A DNA stretch of 64,000 bases from DATAGF01 sp963813355 (GCA_963813355.1 CAWEYS010000030.1:1-64000); one strand, 5' to 3'; counted from the stretch's first letter, positions 45,943 through 56,651 are shown. Program-made: numbers and translations. The notes: a model not told the origin generated them from the letters alone.

Positions 45943-46721
45943 GACGACGCCGCCAGCCGCCGCCGGAACGCCAGGTAGCTCGCCGCGACCGCGGCGACGG
46001 CCAGCCCGAGCACGACCCCCAGCCCGATCAGGGTGGGACGGGGCTCGATGCCCTCGATCACCAGGTCCCGCATCGCCTCGACCAGGTAGGAGATCGGGTT
46101 GACGTCGGCGACGGCCTTGAACCAGCCGGTCATGGTCTCGCGCGGGAAGAACGCCGACGAGAAGAACAGCAGCACGAAGAAGAGGGGGAAGGTCCCCTGG
46201 ACGGCCTCGGCCGAGCCGGTGCGGAGCGCCAGGAAGATCCCCAGCCCGCTCACGGCGACGGCCATCAGGGCGGCGAGCACCAGCAGGATCAGCACGCCCG
46301 CGACCCCGCCCTCGACCCGGGCGCCGAAGATGATCCCGACCGACAGGAAGAGCACGGCCTGGGCCATCGCCAGCGCCACCCCGCCGCCCAGGCGGCCGGT
46401 CAGGATCGCGAGGCGCGAGACCGGCGACGCCACCAGCCGGTCGAAGAAGCCGCCCTCGATGTCCAGGGCGAAGGCCGCGCCGGCCGACGTCCCGCCGATG
46501 AGGATGCCCTGCACGATCGCGCCCGCCAGGGCGAAGTCGAGGAATCCGCGCACCGGCGGGAAGCCGGGGATGGTGCCCGGCGCCGTTCCGAACGAGCCGG
46601 TGAAGATGGCCATCAGGATCAGCGGGAAGATGAGGCTGGGGAAGAGCGCCTGCGGCGTGCGCAGGGTCCCCCGCACCGAGCGCCAGGCGAGCGCCCCCGT
46701 CTGCCGCAGCGCGAGGGTCAC
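45939..46721 (-). CDS. ABC-2 type transporter permease A
   Basis: 260 residues, GTG at 46721. SLIFPLILMAIFTGSFG, GGTSAGAAFALDIEGGFFDRLVASPVSRLAILTGRLGGGV and SAFFPRETMTGWFKAVADVNPISYLVEAMRDL match the DrrB family closely, including the FPRE..P segment. It resembles permease B over its length, so the two form a heterodimer by duplication. Start and stop overlap the neighbouring genes by 4 bp each. Confidence 0.88.
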   Translation of the reverse strand: MTLALRQTGALAWRSVRGTLRTPQALFPSLIFPLILMAIFTGSFGTAPGTIPGFPPVRGFLDFALAGAIVQGILIGGTSAGAAFALDIEGGFFDRLVASPVSRLAILTGRLGGGVALAMAQAVLFLSVGIIFGARVEGGVAGVLILLVLAALMAVAVSGLGIFLALRTGSAEAVQGTFPLFFVLLFFSSAFFPRETMTGWFKAVADVNPISYLVEAMRDLVIEGIEPRPTLIGLGVVLGLAVAAVAASYLAFRRRLAASS

Positions 46722-47707
46722 GCGGGCGAGGGGGCGGTGGCCTCGGCCGGCCCCTCGGCGCCCTCGGCCTCGAGGCGGCGCCCCGTCTTGGCGACGAAGA
46801 CGTCGTCGAGCGTCGGCAGCGCGAGGTCGAGGCCCGCGACCGCGACGCCCGCCTCGTCGAGGGCGCGCACGGCCGCCGGCAGCGCCGCCGCGCCTCCGGG
46901 CAGCCGCAGGGCGATCGTGCCGGGACGGGACGGCAGCGGGTCGCCCACCGCGCGCAGGGCCGCGGTGGCCGCGCCCTCGTCCTCGGGGTGCGCCAGGGTC
47001 AGGTTGAGCGTCGGGTCGCCGACCTGGGCCTTGAGCTCGGCGGGCGTCCCCTCGGCCACGATCCGGCCCCCGTCGATGATGCCGACCCGGCCGGCGAGCT
47101 GGTCGGCCTCCTCCAGGTACTGGGTCGTGAGGAAGACCGTCGTGCCCTCGCCGTTGCGGCGCCGCACCTCCTCCCAGAGAGTGAGGCGCGAGATGGGGTC
47201 GAGGCCGGTGGTCGGCTCGTCGAGGAAGAGCACCTCGGGCTCGTGCACCAGCGCGAGGGCGAGGTCGAGCCGTCGCCGCATGCCGCCGGAGTAGGTGCCG
47301 ACCCGCCGGTCGGCCGCGTCGGTCAGGTCGACCCGCTCGAGGAGCTCGACCGCCCGCGCCCGGCCCACGGCGCGAGGGAAGCCGTGCAGCACCGCCTGCA
47401 GGTGCAGCAGCTCGCGCCCGGTCATGTACGGGTCGATGGCCGCGTCCTGCAGCGCCACGCCGATGCTGCGGCGCACGGCCGCGGCCTCGGTCACGACGTC
47501 GTGCCCGGCCACCAGGGCCCGCCCGCCGGTGGGCCGCAGGAGCGTGGCGAGCATGCGCACCATCGTGCTCTTGCCCGCCCCGTTGGGCCCGAGGAACCCG
47601 TAGACCTCGCCCCGCTCGACGACCAGGTCGACGCCGTCGACCGCGCGGATGCCGCCTTTGAACCGCCGCTCGAGCCGGGTCGCCTCGACCGCGTGGCTTT
47701 CTGCCAC
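46718..47707 (-). CDS. DrrA-like ABC transporter ATPase
   Basis: 329 residues, GTG after GGAGGTGA, a strong ribosome site, so this operon is leadered. GFLGPNGAGKSTMVRMLATLL is Walker A, YSGGMRRRLDLALAL the signature, and VLFLDEPTTGLDPISR Walker B. The C-terminal ~100 residues (VGDPTLNLTLAHPEDEGA; LDLALPTLDDVFVAKTGR) are the DrrA extension with the LxxxTLDDVF motif. It powers export through permeases A and B. Natural substrate unknown; DrrAB homologues move anthracyclines. Confidence 0.9.
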   Translation of the reverse strand: MAESHAVEATRLERRFKGGIRAVDGVDLVVERGEVYGFLGPNGAGKSTMVRMLATLLRPTGGRALVAGHDVVTEAAAVRRSIGVALQDAAIDPYMTGRELLHLQAVLHGFPRAVGRARAVELLERVDLTDAADRRVGTYSGGMRRRLDLALALVHEPEVLFLDEPTTGLDPISRLTLWEEVRRRNGEGTTVFLTTQYLEEADQLAGRVGIIDGGRIVAEGTPAELKAQVGDPTLNLTLAHPEDEGAATAALRAVGDPLPSRPGTIALRLPGGAAALPAAVRALDEAGVAVAGLDLALPTLDDVFVAKTGRRLEAEGAEGPAEATAPSPA

Positions 47708-47805
47708 GTCTCACCTCCGCTCCTGCCCGCAGAGCAGGCTATCGCGGCCCAATCGGCGCACGCCTTCGGCGCGGCCGCCCGGCTTGAGGGCGGCGACGCG
47801 GCCGC

Positions 47806-47811
47806 TACCAT
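47806..47811 (+). promoter_or_regulatory. -10 element (TACCAT) with a TTGAGG -35
   Basis: Six bases before the ATG at 47818. TTGAGG about 16 bp upstream (47784-47789) fits a -35. Confidence 0.5.
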
Positions 47812-47817
47812 CGCCCG

Positions 47818-48177
47818 ATGGCCGCAGATCCGACACGCGACCGCGACCCCGCCGCGCGCCTGCAGCGCCTGCGCGAGGAGGTGATGGCGGCGCTCGAGCA
47901 GCGCGACCTCGCCCGTGACGCCGAGGAGCGGGGCGACGGCCACCACCACCCCGCGGAGGCCGCGACCGACGCGGACCTGCGCGAGCGGGAGCTGCGCGAG
48001 CAGCTGCGCTGGCGCGAGCGCGAGGAGCGCCTGCGCGCCGCGCTCGAGGCGATCGAGGCCGGGACCTACGGAGTCTGCGTCGACTGCGGCGCGGAGATCC
48101 CGGAGGGGCGGCTGAGGGCGCTGCCGGACGCGGTGCGCTGCGTCTCCTGCCAGAGGCTCGCCTCCCGCCGCCCGTAG
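47818..48177 (+). CDS. DksA/TraR-type C4 zinc-finger protein
   Basis: 119 residues. An N-terminal coiled coil (ARLQRLREEVMAALEQRDLA; RERELREQLRWREREERLRA) leads to ALEAIEAGTYGVCVDCGAEI, then IPEGRLRALPDAVRCVSCQR. CVDC and CVSC are the four zinc ligands. The family includes DksA, which enters the RNA polymerase secondary channel; the acidic tip residues of true DksA cannot be placed with confidence. The 3' 112 bp are antisense to the end of the ctaA frame. Confidence 0.85.
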   Translation: MAADPTRDRDPAARLQRLREEVMAALEQRDLARDAEERGDGHHHPAEAATDADLRERELREQLRWREREERLRAALEAIEAGTYGVCVDCGAEIPEGRLRALPDAVRCVSCQRLASRRP

Positions 48178-49065
48178 GCCTCGGCGACGGGGCGGGCGAC
48201 GCCCCAGCAGGCCGCGACGATCACCGCCCACACCAGCGCGGCCGTGGTGACGTGGAACACGACGACCTCCCAGGGCAGGCCGTTGCGGTACTGGTACTCG
48301 CCCAGGCCGATCTGGAGGGCGATGAGCGGCAGTGCCGCGATGGTGAGCCACCGCGTCAGGCGGTCGGCGCCTCCCTCGCGCCAGACCCAGGCCACGAGGA
48401 TGGCGGCCAGCACCGCGAAGACCACGGCCGCCCGCACGTGGACGCGGGTGGCGAGCAGGAGGTCGCCGAAGCGCCGCGTCACGTCGTCGTCGCCGGAGTG
48501 CGGCCCCGCCGCGGTGACGACCACCCCGGTCGAACAGCACGACCGCCGCCCCCAGCGCGACCAGCGCGGCCAGCGGGCCCCGGCGGCGGTCCCAGCCCCG
48601 CTCCACGCCCCGCGCCCAGTCGCGCGCTCGCAGGGCGAGGAGCGTCCCGCACGCCAGGGCCACCATCGAGAGGAGGAAGTGGGACCCGACGGCGAGCGGG
48701 TGGAGGCCCGTGAGCACCGTGACCGCCCCCAGCGGGACCTGCAGCGCGGTCGCGGCAGCGATGGCCGCCGACCAGCGCCGGAGCGCCGCGGGGGCGCCGG
48801 GCATGCGCCGGGCGACGACCCAGGTCAGCACGGCGACGACCATCACGATGCCCGACAGGACCCGGTTGGAGTACTCGATCAGCGCGTGGCCGGCCTGCGC
48901 GGGGACCACGCCGCCGTCGCAGAGCGGCCAGTCCGGGCAGCCGAGCCCGGACGCCGTCAGGCGCACGACCGCCCCGCTCGGCACGATCGCCCAGAGCAGG
49001 GCGAGCGCGACGAGCGTCAGCCGCGCGAAGGCCGTGGGGGCGCGCAGGGCCCGGAGGAGGCGCAT
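48066..49065 (-). CDS. ctaA: heme A synthase (CtaA/COX15), frameshifted
   Basis: About 333 residues, shift near 48530. ASGLGCPDWPLCDGG is the CtaA extracytoplasmic cysteine motif and HALIEYSNRVLSG (heme His) follows. SHFLLSMVALACGTLLALRA and, after the shift, TRVHVRAAVVFAVLAAILVA carry further heme-ligand histidines, and VFHVTTAALVWAVIV the last. Eight helices in total fit the family. It oxidises heme O to heme A for cytochrome aa3. TACGAT lies eight bases before the ATG. The C-terminal frame overlaps the convergent DksA-like gene by 112 bp, so the exact end may be wrong. Confidence 0.85.
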
Positions 49066-49073
49066 CGGGCCCC

Positions 49074-49079
49074 ATCGTA
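49074..49079 (-). promoter_or_regulatory. -10 element (TACGAT), leaderless type
   Basis: Eight bases before the ATG of ctaA at 49065. Confidence 0.45.
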
Positions 49080-49108
49080 GCCGCGGGGCCCGGTGTCAGA
49101 CTCCCCGG

Positions 49109-49663
49109 ATGCCGCGGCCCGACGACCCCCCTTCGACGCCGGTCGCGATCCCGGACCGCCGCCGCCGCATCGGCCTCGTCGCGGGCATCGCGATCATCGC
49201 CGCGGCCATCGGGGTGGCCGTCGCGTTCGGCCTCTCGGGCAACGGGGACGCGGGTCGGCTCGTGACCGCCGTGGTCACGGTCCAGGACGAGGAGGTCGAT
49301 GATCCGCCGCCCGCCGTCCCGCCCGACGCGGCCGGCGGCGGCGGCTTCCGCGACTCCGCCGCCTTGGCGGGCTGGACGCCGGTCGGCGCGCGCGCCGACA
49401 CGGTCGAGGGCGTCGCGGTCACGACGGTCTTCTGGGGCCGCGCGGGCCGGCGGGTGGCGCACACGGTGCTGCCGGGCGACGCGCCGCCGCCCGACGGGGC
49501 GCGCCGCACGGGGCGCCGCGGGGTGCTGCTCTACAGCTTCGACTCCGGCCCCCGCACGGCGGTCACCTGGACGGAGAACGGCCGCACGTCGGTGATCTCG
49601 GCCATCGCCGTCAACCGGGGCGAGCTCTACGACCTCGCGGGCGGCCCGCCACGCTCGCCATGA
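49109..49663 (+). CDS. single-helix membrane-anchored hypothetical protein
   Basis: 184 residues. A short cytoplasmic lead (MPRPDDPPSTPVAIPDRRRR) is followed by one helix, IGLVAGIAIIAAAIGVAVAFGL. The outer part has FRDSAALAGWTPVGARADTV, VTTVFWGRAGRRVAHTVLPG and YSFDSGPRTAVTWTENG. It resembles the soluble domain of some actinobacterial membrane-anchored regulators, but I cannot name the family. It overlaps the CopC-CopD gene by 4 bp and may work with it. Confidence 0.55.
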   Translation: MPRPDDPPSTPVAIPDRRRRIGLVAGIAIIAAAIGVAVAFGLSGNGDAGRLVTAVVTVQDEEVDDPPPAVPPDAAGGGGFRDSAALAGWTPVGARADTVEGVAVTTVFWGRAGRRVAHTVLPGDAPPPDGARRTGRRGVLLYSFDSGPRTAVTWTENGRTSVISAIAVNRGELYDLAGGPPRSP

Positions 49664-50976
49664 GCGGCCGGCGGGGCTGGGCGGCGTGCGGGCTCGTCCT
49701 CCTGGCCGGCCTCGCCGCGCCCGCGGCCGCGGCGGCGCACGCCGAGGCGCGCTCGGTCGAGGCCGGGCCGACGGCCGTGCGCGTCGTGCTGTCGGCGCCC
49801 GTCGAGGAGGCGTTCCTGCGGCTCGAGGCCCGCCGCGCGCCCGGCGGCCCGGTCGTCTCGGGGCCTGCCCGGCGCGATCCGCGCGACCCGGATGCCATCG
49901 TCGCCCCGTTGGCGGGGCCCGCGGCCGGGCCGCTGATCGTCGACTGGCGGGTGCTCTCGCAGGACGGGCACCCCTCCGGCGACGGCGACGACGGCCCGCT
50001 GGCCGTGACCGCCCGCCTGCTGCTGCTGGTGGCGCCGATCGGGCTGCTGGGCCTCGTCGTGCTCGCCGCGGGCGTGGTCGCGCCGGCAGTGCGGGCCGGC
50101 GGCGTCGCACCGCCCGGGCGGCCGCCCGGGGAGGCAGAGGGCTTTCGCGCGCGGGCGGGGGATGCCCTCGGCCGGCGCGCGCGCGCCTGGTGGGCCGCGT
50201 GGTGGGCGCTGGTGGCGGCGGGCGTCGCCGGGCTGGTCATGCTGCCGGTCGCCCTGCTGCGCGCGCTGGGGGAGGGCGCCGGCGGGCTGGGGACGCTGCT
50301 GCTCGACACGCGTGCCGGCACGGCCTGGTGGATCCAGGCCGGCGCGCTGGCGGCCGCGGCCGTCGGCGGGCTCGCGCTCTGCCGGCGGGGGCTGCCGTCC
50401 GGCCCCGCGGCGGCGCTCGCCCTCGGCCTGCCGCCGGCCGCCGCCCTCGCCGCGATCAGCTGGGCCGGCCACGCCTCGAGCGGCGGCGACCGCACGGCGA
50501 ACGTGGTCATCGACGCCCTCCACAGCGGGGCGACGGCGGCGTGGCTGGGCGGGCTGATCGGCCTCGCCGTCCTCGCCCTTCCGGCCGTCCGGGCGCTGGC
50601 GCCGGCCGACCGGGTGCGGCTCGGCGCGGGGGTCGTGGTGAGGTTCTCGGCGCTCGCGCTGACCGCCGTGGCCGTGCTGGTGGTGACCGGCGTCTACCGC
50701 GCGCTGGCCGAGCTGGGGACGGTGGGGGACATCGTCGACAGCGCCTACGGCCGGGCGTTGATCGTGAAGCTGGCCCTGTTCGCCGTCCTCCTGTGCGGCG
50801 GCGCCTACAACCGCCTGGTCGCCCACCCGCGCCTCGAGCGCGCGGCCCTGGGCCTCGACCCGGACGACCGCGGCGCGGCCTCCGCCCTGCGCGTCAGCGT
50901 CGCCGCCGAGCTCGTTCTGGCGGCGGCCCTCATGGTCAGCGTCGCGGTGCTGGTGAGCCTGCCGCCGCCCGGCTGA
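49660..50976 (+). CDS. CopC-CopD fusion, copper-resistance/uptake protein
   Basis: 438 residues. The signal peptide ends AAAAAHAEARS, leaving the N-terminal His used by CopC for copper. LIVDWRVLSQDGHPSGDG is the CopC DGHP motif. About eight helices follow in the CopD part, with WAGHASSGGDR, VIDALHSGATAAWLGGL and TGVYRALAEL, where the His residues are conserved. CopD-type proteins help copper cross the membrane, sometimes to supply heme-copper oxidase. The location beside ctaA (heme A synthesis) agrees with that. Intact. Confidence 0.85.
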   Translation: MSGRRGWAACGLVLLAGLAAPAAAAAHAEARSVEAGPTAVRVVLSAPVEEAFLRLEARRAPGGPVVSGPARRDPRDPDAIVAPLAGPAAGPLIVDWRVLSQDGHPSGDGDDGPLAVTARLLLLVAPIGLLGLVVLAAGVVAPAVRAGGVAPPGRPPGEAEGFRARAGDALGRRARAWWAAWWALVAAGVAGLVMLPVALLRALGEGAGGLGTLLLDTRAGTAWWIQAGALAAAAVGGLALCRRGLPSGPAAALALGLPPAAALAAISWAGHASSGGDRTANVVIDALHSGATAAWLGGLIGLAVLALPAVRALAPADRVRLGAGVVVRFSALALTAVAVLVVTGVYRALAELGTVGDIVDSAYGRALIVKLALFAVLLCGGAYNRLVAHPRLERAALGLDPDDRGAASALRVSVAAELVLAAALMVSVAVLVSLPPPG

Positions 50977-50993
50977 GGGCGGGCCCGCCCCGC

Positions 50994-50999
50994 TAGAGT
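50994..50999 (+). promoter_or_regulatory. -10 element (TAGAGT) of gatC
   Basis: Seven bases before the GTG of gatC at 51007; leaderless type. Confidence 0.5.
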
Positions 51000-51006
51000 C
51001 GGCCAC

Positions 51007-51287
51007 GTGATCGACGACGCCACCGTCCACCACGTCGCGCGGCTCGCGCGCCTGCGCCTCGCGCCCGACGAGGAGGAGCGCATGCGGGCGGAGCTCTCCG
51101 GCATCCTCGAGCACGTCGAGCGCATCCAGGCCCTCGAGCTCGACGAGGTGCCGCCCACCACGCACGTGATCGAGCTCGAGAACGTCATGCGCGCCGACGA
51201 GCCGCGGCCGGGCCTGTCCCAGGAGGAGGCGCTGAGGGAGGCGCCGGAGGTCATCGAGGACAAGTTCGCCGTCCCGAAGTTCGACTG

Positions 51288-51288
<1 letters not shown>
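51007..51288 (+). CDS. gatC: Asp/Glu-tRNA amidotransferase subunit C
   Basis: 93 residues, the usual length. VHHVARLARLRLAPDEEERM, then ELSGILEHVERIQALELDEV, is the GatC signature. RADEPRPGLSQEEALREAPEVI and the closing FAVPKF follow. GatC clamps GatA to GatB in the enzyme that converts Glu-tRNA(Gln) or Asp-tRNA(Asn) to the amide. Its last base is the first base of the gatA start codon. Confidence 0.95.
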
Positions 51289-52730
<1,442 letters not shown>

Positions 52731-52812
52731 CCGGGCGGACGAGCTCTTCCGCCGCGACCTCCCCCGACGAGCGCCGCCGCCCGCCGAGAGGCGGCGAGCG
52801 AGAGGAGGGCTG

Positions 52813-54264
52813 ATGGAGTCCTGGGAGCCGGTGATCGGGCTGGAGATCCACGTCCAGCTGTCCACCCGCACGAAGATGTTCTGCGGCTGCGAGCTGAGCT
52901 TCGGCGACCCGCCGAACACCCACACCTGCCCGATCTGCCTGGCCCACCCCGGCGCCCTGCCGGTGACCAACCTGGAGGCGGTGCGGCTGGGGATCCTGGC
53001 GGGCCTGGCCCTCGGTTGCGACGTGCCCGCGGCGTCGGAGTTCCACCGCAAGAACTACTTCTATCCCGACCTCTCGAAGGCGTACCAGATCTCCCAGTAC
53101 GACGCGCCGCTGTGCGTCGGCGGTCGGGTCGCCGTGCTGCTGCCGGACGGCCGGGAGCTCGAGGTGGGCATCACCCGCGCGCACCTCGAGGAGGACGCGG
53201 CCAAGCTCGTGCACGTCGGCATGGGCGGGCGCCGGGCGGGCGCCGAGTCGTCGGGGGTCGATTTCAACCGCGGCGGGACGCCGCTGCTGGAGATCGTGAC
53301 CGAGCCCGACCTGCGCTCGTCCGCCGACGCCGGGGCCTTCCTGCGCCAGCTCCGCCAGACGCTGCGCCGCCTGGAGGTGAGCGACTGCAACATGGAGGAG
53401 GGCTCGCTGCGCGCCGACGCCAACGTGAGCATCCGCCCCGCCGGGTCGGTGGGGCTCGGGACCAAGACCGAGCTGAAGAACATGAACAGCTTCCGCTTCC
53501 TGGAGCGCGGCATCGAGGCCGAGATCGCGCGCCAGGCGGCTCTGCTGGAGGCCGGGGAGGGGGTGGTCCAGGAGACCCTGCACTTCGACCCCGACTCGGG
53601 CGAGCTCCACTCGCTGCGCAGCAAGGAGGAGGCCCACGACTACCGCTACTTCCCGGAGCCCGACCTGGTGCCGATGGCGCCCGACCCGGCGTGGGTCGAC
53701 GAGCTGCGCGCCGGGCTGCCCGAGCTCCCGGTCAACCGGCGCCGGCGCTGGGCCGACGAGCTCGGCCTCACCTACGAGGACGCCGAGGTGCTGTCGGAGA
53801 CGGCGGAGCTGGGCGACTACTTCGAGGCCGTCGCGACGCGGGCCGACCCGAAGGCCGCCGCCAACTGGATCCGCGGCGAGCTGCGGGCCCAGCTCCGCGA
53901 GGCGGGCCAGGAGCCCTGGGAGAGCCGGGTGACCCCGGAGCTGCTGGCCGAGCTGGTGGGGCTGCGCGACGACCGCACCCTGTCGGAGCCCGCGGCCAAG
54001 GAGGTGCTTGCGGAGGTCGTGCGCACCGGCGCGTCCCCGCGCGCCGTGGTGGAGGAGCGCGGGCTCGGGCAGATCTCCGACGAGGGCGAGCTGGCCGCCC
54101 TGGTCGAGCGGCTGCTGGCGGAGAACCCCGACCAGGCCGCCCAGCTGCGCGGCGGCAAGGACAAGCTGGTGGGCTACTTCGTGGGCCAGGCCATGAAGGC
54201 CACCGGCGGCCGCGCCGACCCGGCCCGGGTGGGCGAGCTGGTGCGGGAGGCGGCGGGCTCCTAG
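52813..54264 (+). CDS. gatB: Asp/Glu-tRNA amidotransferase subunit B
   Basis: 483 residues, ATG after GAGGAGGGC, a strong ribosome site. EPVIGLEIHVQLSTRTKMFC and TCPICLAHPGALP start the kinase-like cradle domain; the Cys residues are zinc ligands. HRKNYFYPDLSKAYQISQYD, DFNRGGTPLLEIVTEPDLRS and EEGSLRADANVSIRP are the family blocks. The C-terminal YqeY-like domain ends VGYFVGQAMKATGGRADP. It phosphorylates the tRNA-bound acid and amidates it. Intact. Confidence 0.97.
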   Translation: MESWEPVIGLEIHVQLSTRTKMFCGCELSFGDPPNTHTCPICLAHPGALPVTNLEAVRLGILAGLALGCDVPAASEFHRKNYFYPDLSKAYQISQYDAPLCVGGRVAVLLPDGRELEVGITRAHLEEDAAKLVHVGMGGRRAGAESSGVDFNRGGTPLLEIVTEPDLRSSADAGAFLRQLRQTLRRLEVSDCNMEEGSLRADANVSIRPAGSVGLGTKTELKNMNSFRFLERGIEAEIARQAALLEAGEGVVQETLHFDPDSGELHSLRSKEEAHDYRYFPEPDLVPMAPDPAWVDELRAGLPELPVNRRRRWADELGLTYEDAEVLSETAELGDYFEAVATRADPKAAANWIRGELRAQLREAGQEPWESRVTPELLAELVGLRDDRTLSEPAAKEVLAEVVRTGASPRAVVEERGLGQISDEGELAALVERLLAENPDQAAQLRGGKDKLVGYFVGQAMKATGGRADPARVGELVREAAGS

Positions 54265-54271
54265 GCGTCGG

Positions 54272-55768
54272 ATGCTGTTCGCCGACCTCGCCGCCGTGTC
54301 GCTCGCCGTGGGCGAGACGCGGTCGCGCACGCGCAAGGCCGAGCTGCTCGGCGGGGCGCTGCGGCGCCTCGCGCCCGCCGAGATCGAGGCCGGGGTGGCC
54401 TACCTGAGCGGCGAGCTGCGCCAGCGTCGCACCGGCGTCGGGTGGGCGTCGCTGCGCGACCTGCCGCCGCCGGCGGCCGAGCCGGGGCTCCGGATCGGCG
54501 AGGTCGACGCGGCCCTCGAGCGGATCTCCGCCCTTTCGGGCCCCGGGTCGCAGGCCGAGCGCCGCGCGGCGCTCGCCGAGCTGTTCGGCCGCGCGACCGC
54601 CGCCGAGCAGACGTTCCTGCGGGCGCTGGTCGGCGGGGAGCTGCGGCAGGGCGCGCTGGCCGGGGTGATGGCCGACGCCGTGGCGGCCGCGACCGGGATC
54701 CCGCGGGCGGCGGTCGACCGCGCGACGATGCTGCGCGGCGACGCCCGCGCCGTCGCCGAGGTCGCGCTCCGCGAGGGCGCGGCGGGCCTGGCCGCGTTCC
54801 GGCTGGAGGTCGGGCGGCCGCTCGGGCCGATGCTCGCCTCGCCGGCCGCCTCGCTCGAGGCCGCGATGGCGCGCGTGGGGGAGGGGGCCGTCGATTGGAA
54901 GCTCGACGGCGCGCGCATCCAGGTGCACCGCGACGGCGGCCAGGTCGCGATCTTCAGCCGGTCGCTCGACGACCTGACCGCCCGCCTGCCCGAGGTCGCC
55001 GCCGCGGCGCTCGCCCTGCCGGCGCGGCGGGTCGTGCTCGACGGCGAGGCGATCGCGCTGCGCGCCGACGGCCGGCCGGAGCCCTTCCAGGTGACGGCCT
55101 CGCGGGTCGCGGCCGGCGCGCCCGGCATCGCGCCGGTCCTCTTCGACGCCCTGCACCTCGACGGCGAGGACCTGCTCGACGCGCCGCTGTCGCGCCGGGC
55201 CGAGGCCCTGGCGGCGGCGGTGCCCGAGGCGCTGCGGGTGCCGCGCGTGGTCACCGGCGACCCGGGCGCCGCGCGGGCCCACCTCGACGCCGCGCTCGCC
55301 GCCGGCCACGAGGGCGTGGTGGTCAAGGCGCTCGACGCCCCCTACGCCGCCGGCCGCCGGGGCGCCGCGTGGCTGAAGGTCAAGCCCCGCCACACGCTCG
55401 ACCTCGTGGTGCTGGCCGCGGAGTGGGGCCACGGCCGGCGTCAGGGCTGGCTCAGCAACCTCCACCTGGGCGCGCGCGCGGTCGACGGCGACGGCTTCGT
55501 GATGCTCGGCAAGACGTTCAAGGGCCTCACAGACGCGATGCTCGCCTGGCAGACCGAGCGCCTGCAGGAGCTCGAGGTGCGCCGCCACGGCATCGTCGTC
55601 GAGGTCCGCCCCGAGCTCGTGGTGGAGGTCGCCTTCGACGGCGTGCAGGCCTCGCCGCGCTACCCCGGCGGCGTCGCCCTGCGGTTCGCCCGCGTCCTGC
55701 GCTACCGCGAGGACAAGCCGGCGGCCGAGGCCGACGACCTGGCGGCGGTGCTCGCGCTCCGCGGCTGA
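54272..55768 (+). CDS. ATP-dependent DNA ligase
   Basis: 498 residues. The N-terminal helical domain (LLGGALRRLAPAEIEAGVAY) is the archaeal/actinobacterial LigB type. DWKLDGARIQVHRD is motif I with the adenylated Lys. VVLDGEAIAL is motif III, EGVVVKALDAPYAAG motif IV, and WLKVKPRHTLDLVVLA motif V. The OB domain follows with GFVMLGKTFKGLTDAM and VEVAFDGVQASPRYPGG. It seals nicks with ATP, and would supplement the NAD-dependent LigA expected elsewhere. It follows gatB by 7 bp. Intact. Confidence 0.92.
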   Translation: MLFADLAAVSLAVGETRSRTRKAELLGGALRRLAPAEIEAGVAYLSGELRQRRTGVGWASLRDLPPPAAEPGLRIGEVDAALERISALSGPGSQAERRAALAELFGRATAAEQTFLRALVGGELRQGALAGVMADAVAAATGIPRAAVDRATMLRGDARAVAEVALREGAAGLAAFRLEVGRPLGPMLASPAASLEAAMARVGEGAVDWKLDGARIQVHRDGGQVAIFSRSLDDLTARLPEVAAAALALPARRVVLDGEAIALRADGRPEPFQVTASRVAAGAPGIAPVLFDALHLDGEDLLDAPLSRRAEALAAAVPEALRVPRVVTGDPGAARAHLDAALAAGHEGVVVKALDAPYAAGRRGAAWLKVKPRHTLDLVVLAAEWGHGRRQGWLSNLHLGARAVDGDGFVMLGKTFKGLTDAMLAWQTERLQELEVRRHGIVVEVRPELVVEVAFDGVQASPRYPGGVALRFARVLRYREDKPAAEADDLAAVLALRG

Positions 55769-55799
55769 GCGGTCGCAGGCGCGCCGAGCGCTCCCGCGG

Positions 55800-55805
55800 T
55801 AGCGT
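55800..55805 (+). promoter_or_regulatory. -10 element (TAGCGT), leaderless type
   Basis: Six bases before the GTG at 55812 of the LLM oxidoreductase gene. Confidence 0.45.
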
Positions 55806-55811
55806 CGGGCC

Positions 55812-56651
55812 GTGCGGCCGCTCCACCTCGGCGTGATCCTGCCGAACTACGGCGACGCGCTCGACGCCGAGCGGCTCGCGGGCGTGGCCGTCGCCGCCGA
55901 GCAGGCGGGCTTCGACTCGGGGTGGGTGACCGACCACCTCATCGTCCCGCCCGAGTGGGCGGAGACGTACGGGACGATCGCCGAGGCGCTCGTGTCGCTC
56001 GGCTTCCTCGCGGCGCGCACGCGCCGGCTCGAGCTCGGCGTCTCCGCCCTCGTCGTCCCGGCGCGCCGGCCGCTCGTCGCGCTGAAGCAGCTCACCACCC
56101 TCGACTTCCTCTCGGGTGGCCGGATCCTGGCCGCGGTGTCGCCGGGCTGGCTCGAGGGCGAGTTCGCGTCCCTGGGCGCCCCGTACGAGGGCCGCGGCCG
56201 GCTGGTGGACGAATGGCTGGCGGCCGCGCCCTCCCTCGTCGCGGGGATGGCTCCGGGCCCGGTCCGCCCGGGCGGGCCCGAGCTGTGGGCCGCCGGCGTG
56301 TCGCGCGCGACACTGCGCCGGGCGGCGGTGACCGGCGTGTGGCACCCGGTCGCGCTCCCGCCGGACGAGCTCAGGACGATGGCCGCCGAGCTGCGCGAGC
56401 GACGCGCCGACAGCCGGGTGGTGCTCAGGATCGGCGTCTACGTGGCGCCCGAGCCGACGGCGGGATCGGACGAGCGCGGCCGCCACGCGATCACGGGCCC
56501 ACCCGAATGGATCGCCGCCCGCCTGTCCGAGTACGTCGACGCCGGCTGCGACGGCTTCGTCCTCAACCTCGACCACCGGCGGCGCGGGCTCGAGGACCGG
56601 GTGGGGCACTTCGCCGAGGAGATCGCCCCCCTCCTCCCGGGCCGGGGCTGA
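55812..56651 (+). CDS. LLM-class (F420-type) flavin-dependent oxidoreductase
   Basis: 279 residues. LGVILPNYGDALDAERLAGV and AEQAGFDSGWVTDHLIVPPE are the luciferase-like N-terminal blocks. RTRRLELGVSALVVPARRPL and LKQLTTLDFLSGGRILAAVSPGWLEGEFASLG follow with the typical GxGW-like substitution SPGW. Many actinobacterial members of this group use coenzyme F420. The substrate is unknown. A pair of long AATT-centred palindromes lies just downstream. Confidence 0.85.
   Translation: MRPLHLGVILPNYGDALDAERLAGVAVAAEQAGFDSGWVTDHLIVPPEWAETYGTIAEALVSLGFLAARTRRLELGVSALVVPARRPLVALKQLTTLDFLSGGRILAAVSPGWLEGEFASLGAPYEGRGRLVDEWLAAAPSLVAGMAPGPVRPGGPELWAAGVSRATLRRAAVTGVWHPVALPPDELRTMAAELRERRADSRVVLRIGVYVAPEPTAGSDERGRHAITGPPEWIAARLSEYVDAGCDGFVLNLDHRRRGLEDRVGHFAEEIAPLLPGRG

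Noticed and set aside
54264..54272. TAGGCG before the DNA ligase ATG as a leaderless promoter
   Set aside because: It lacks the final T of TANNNT and coincides with the gatB stop codon; co-transcription with gatB is simpler.
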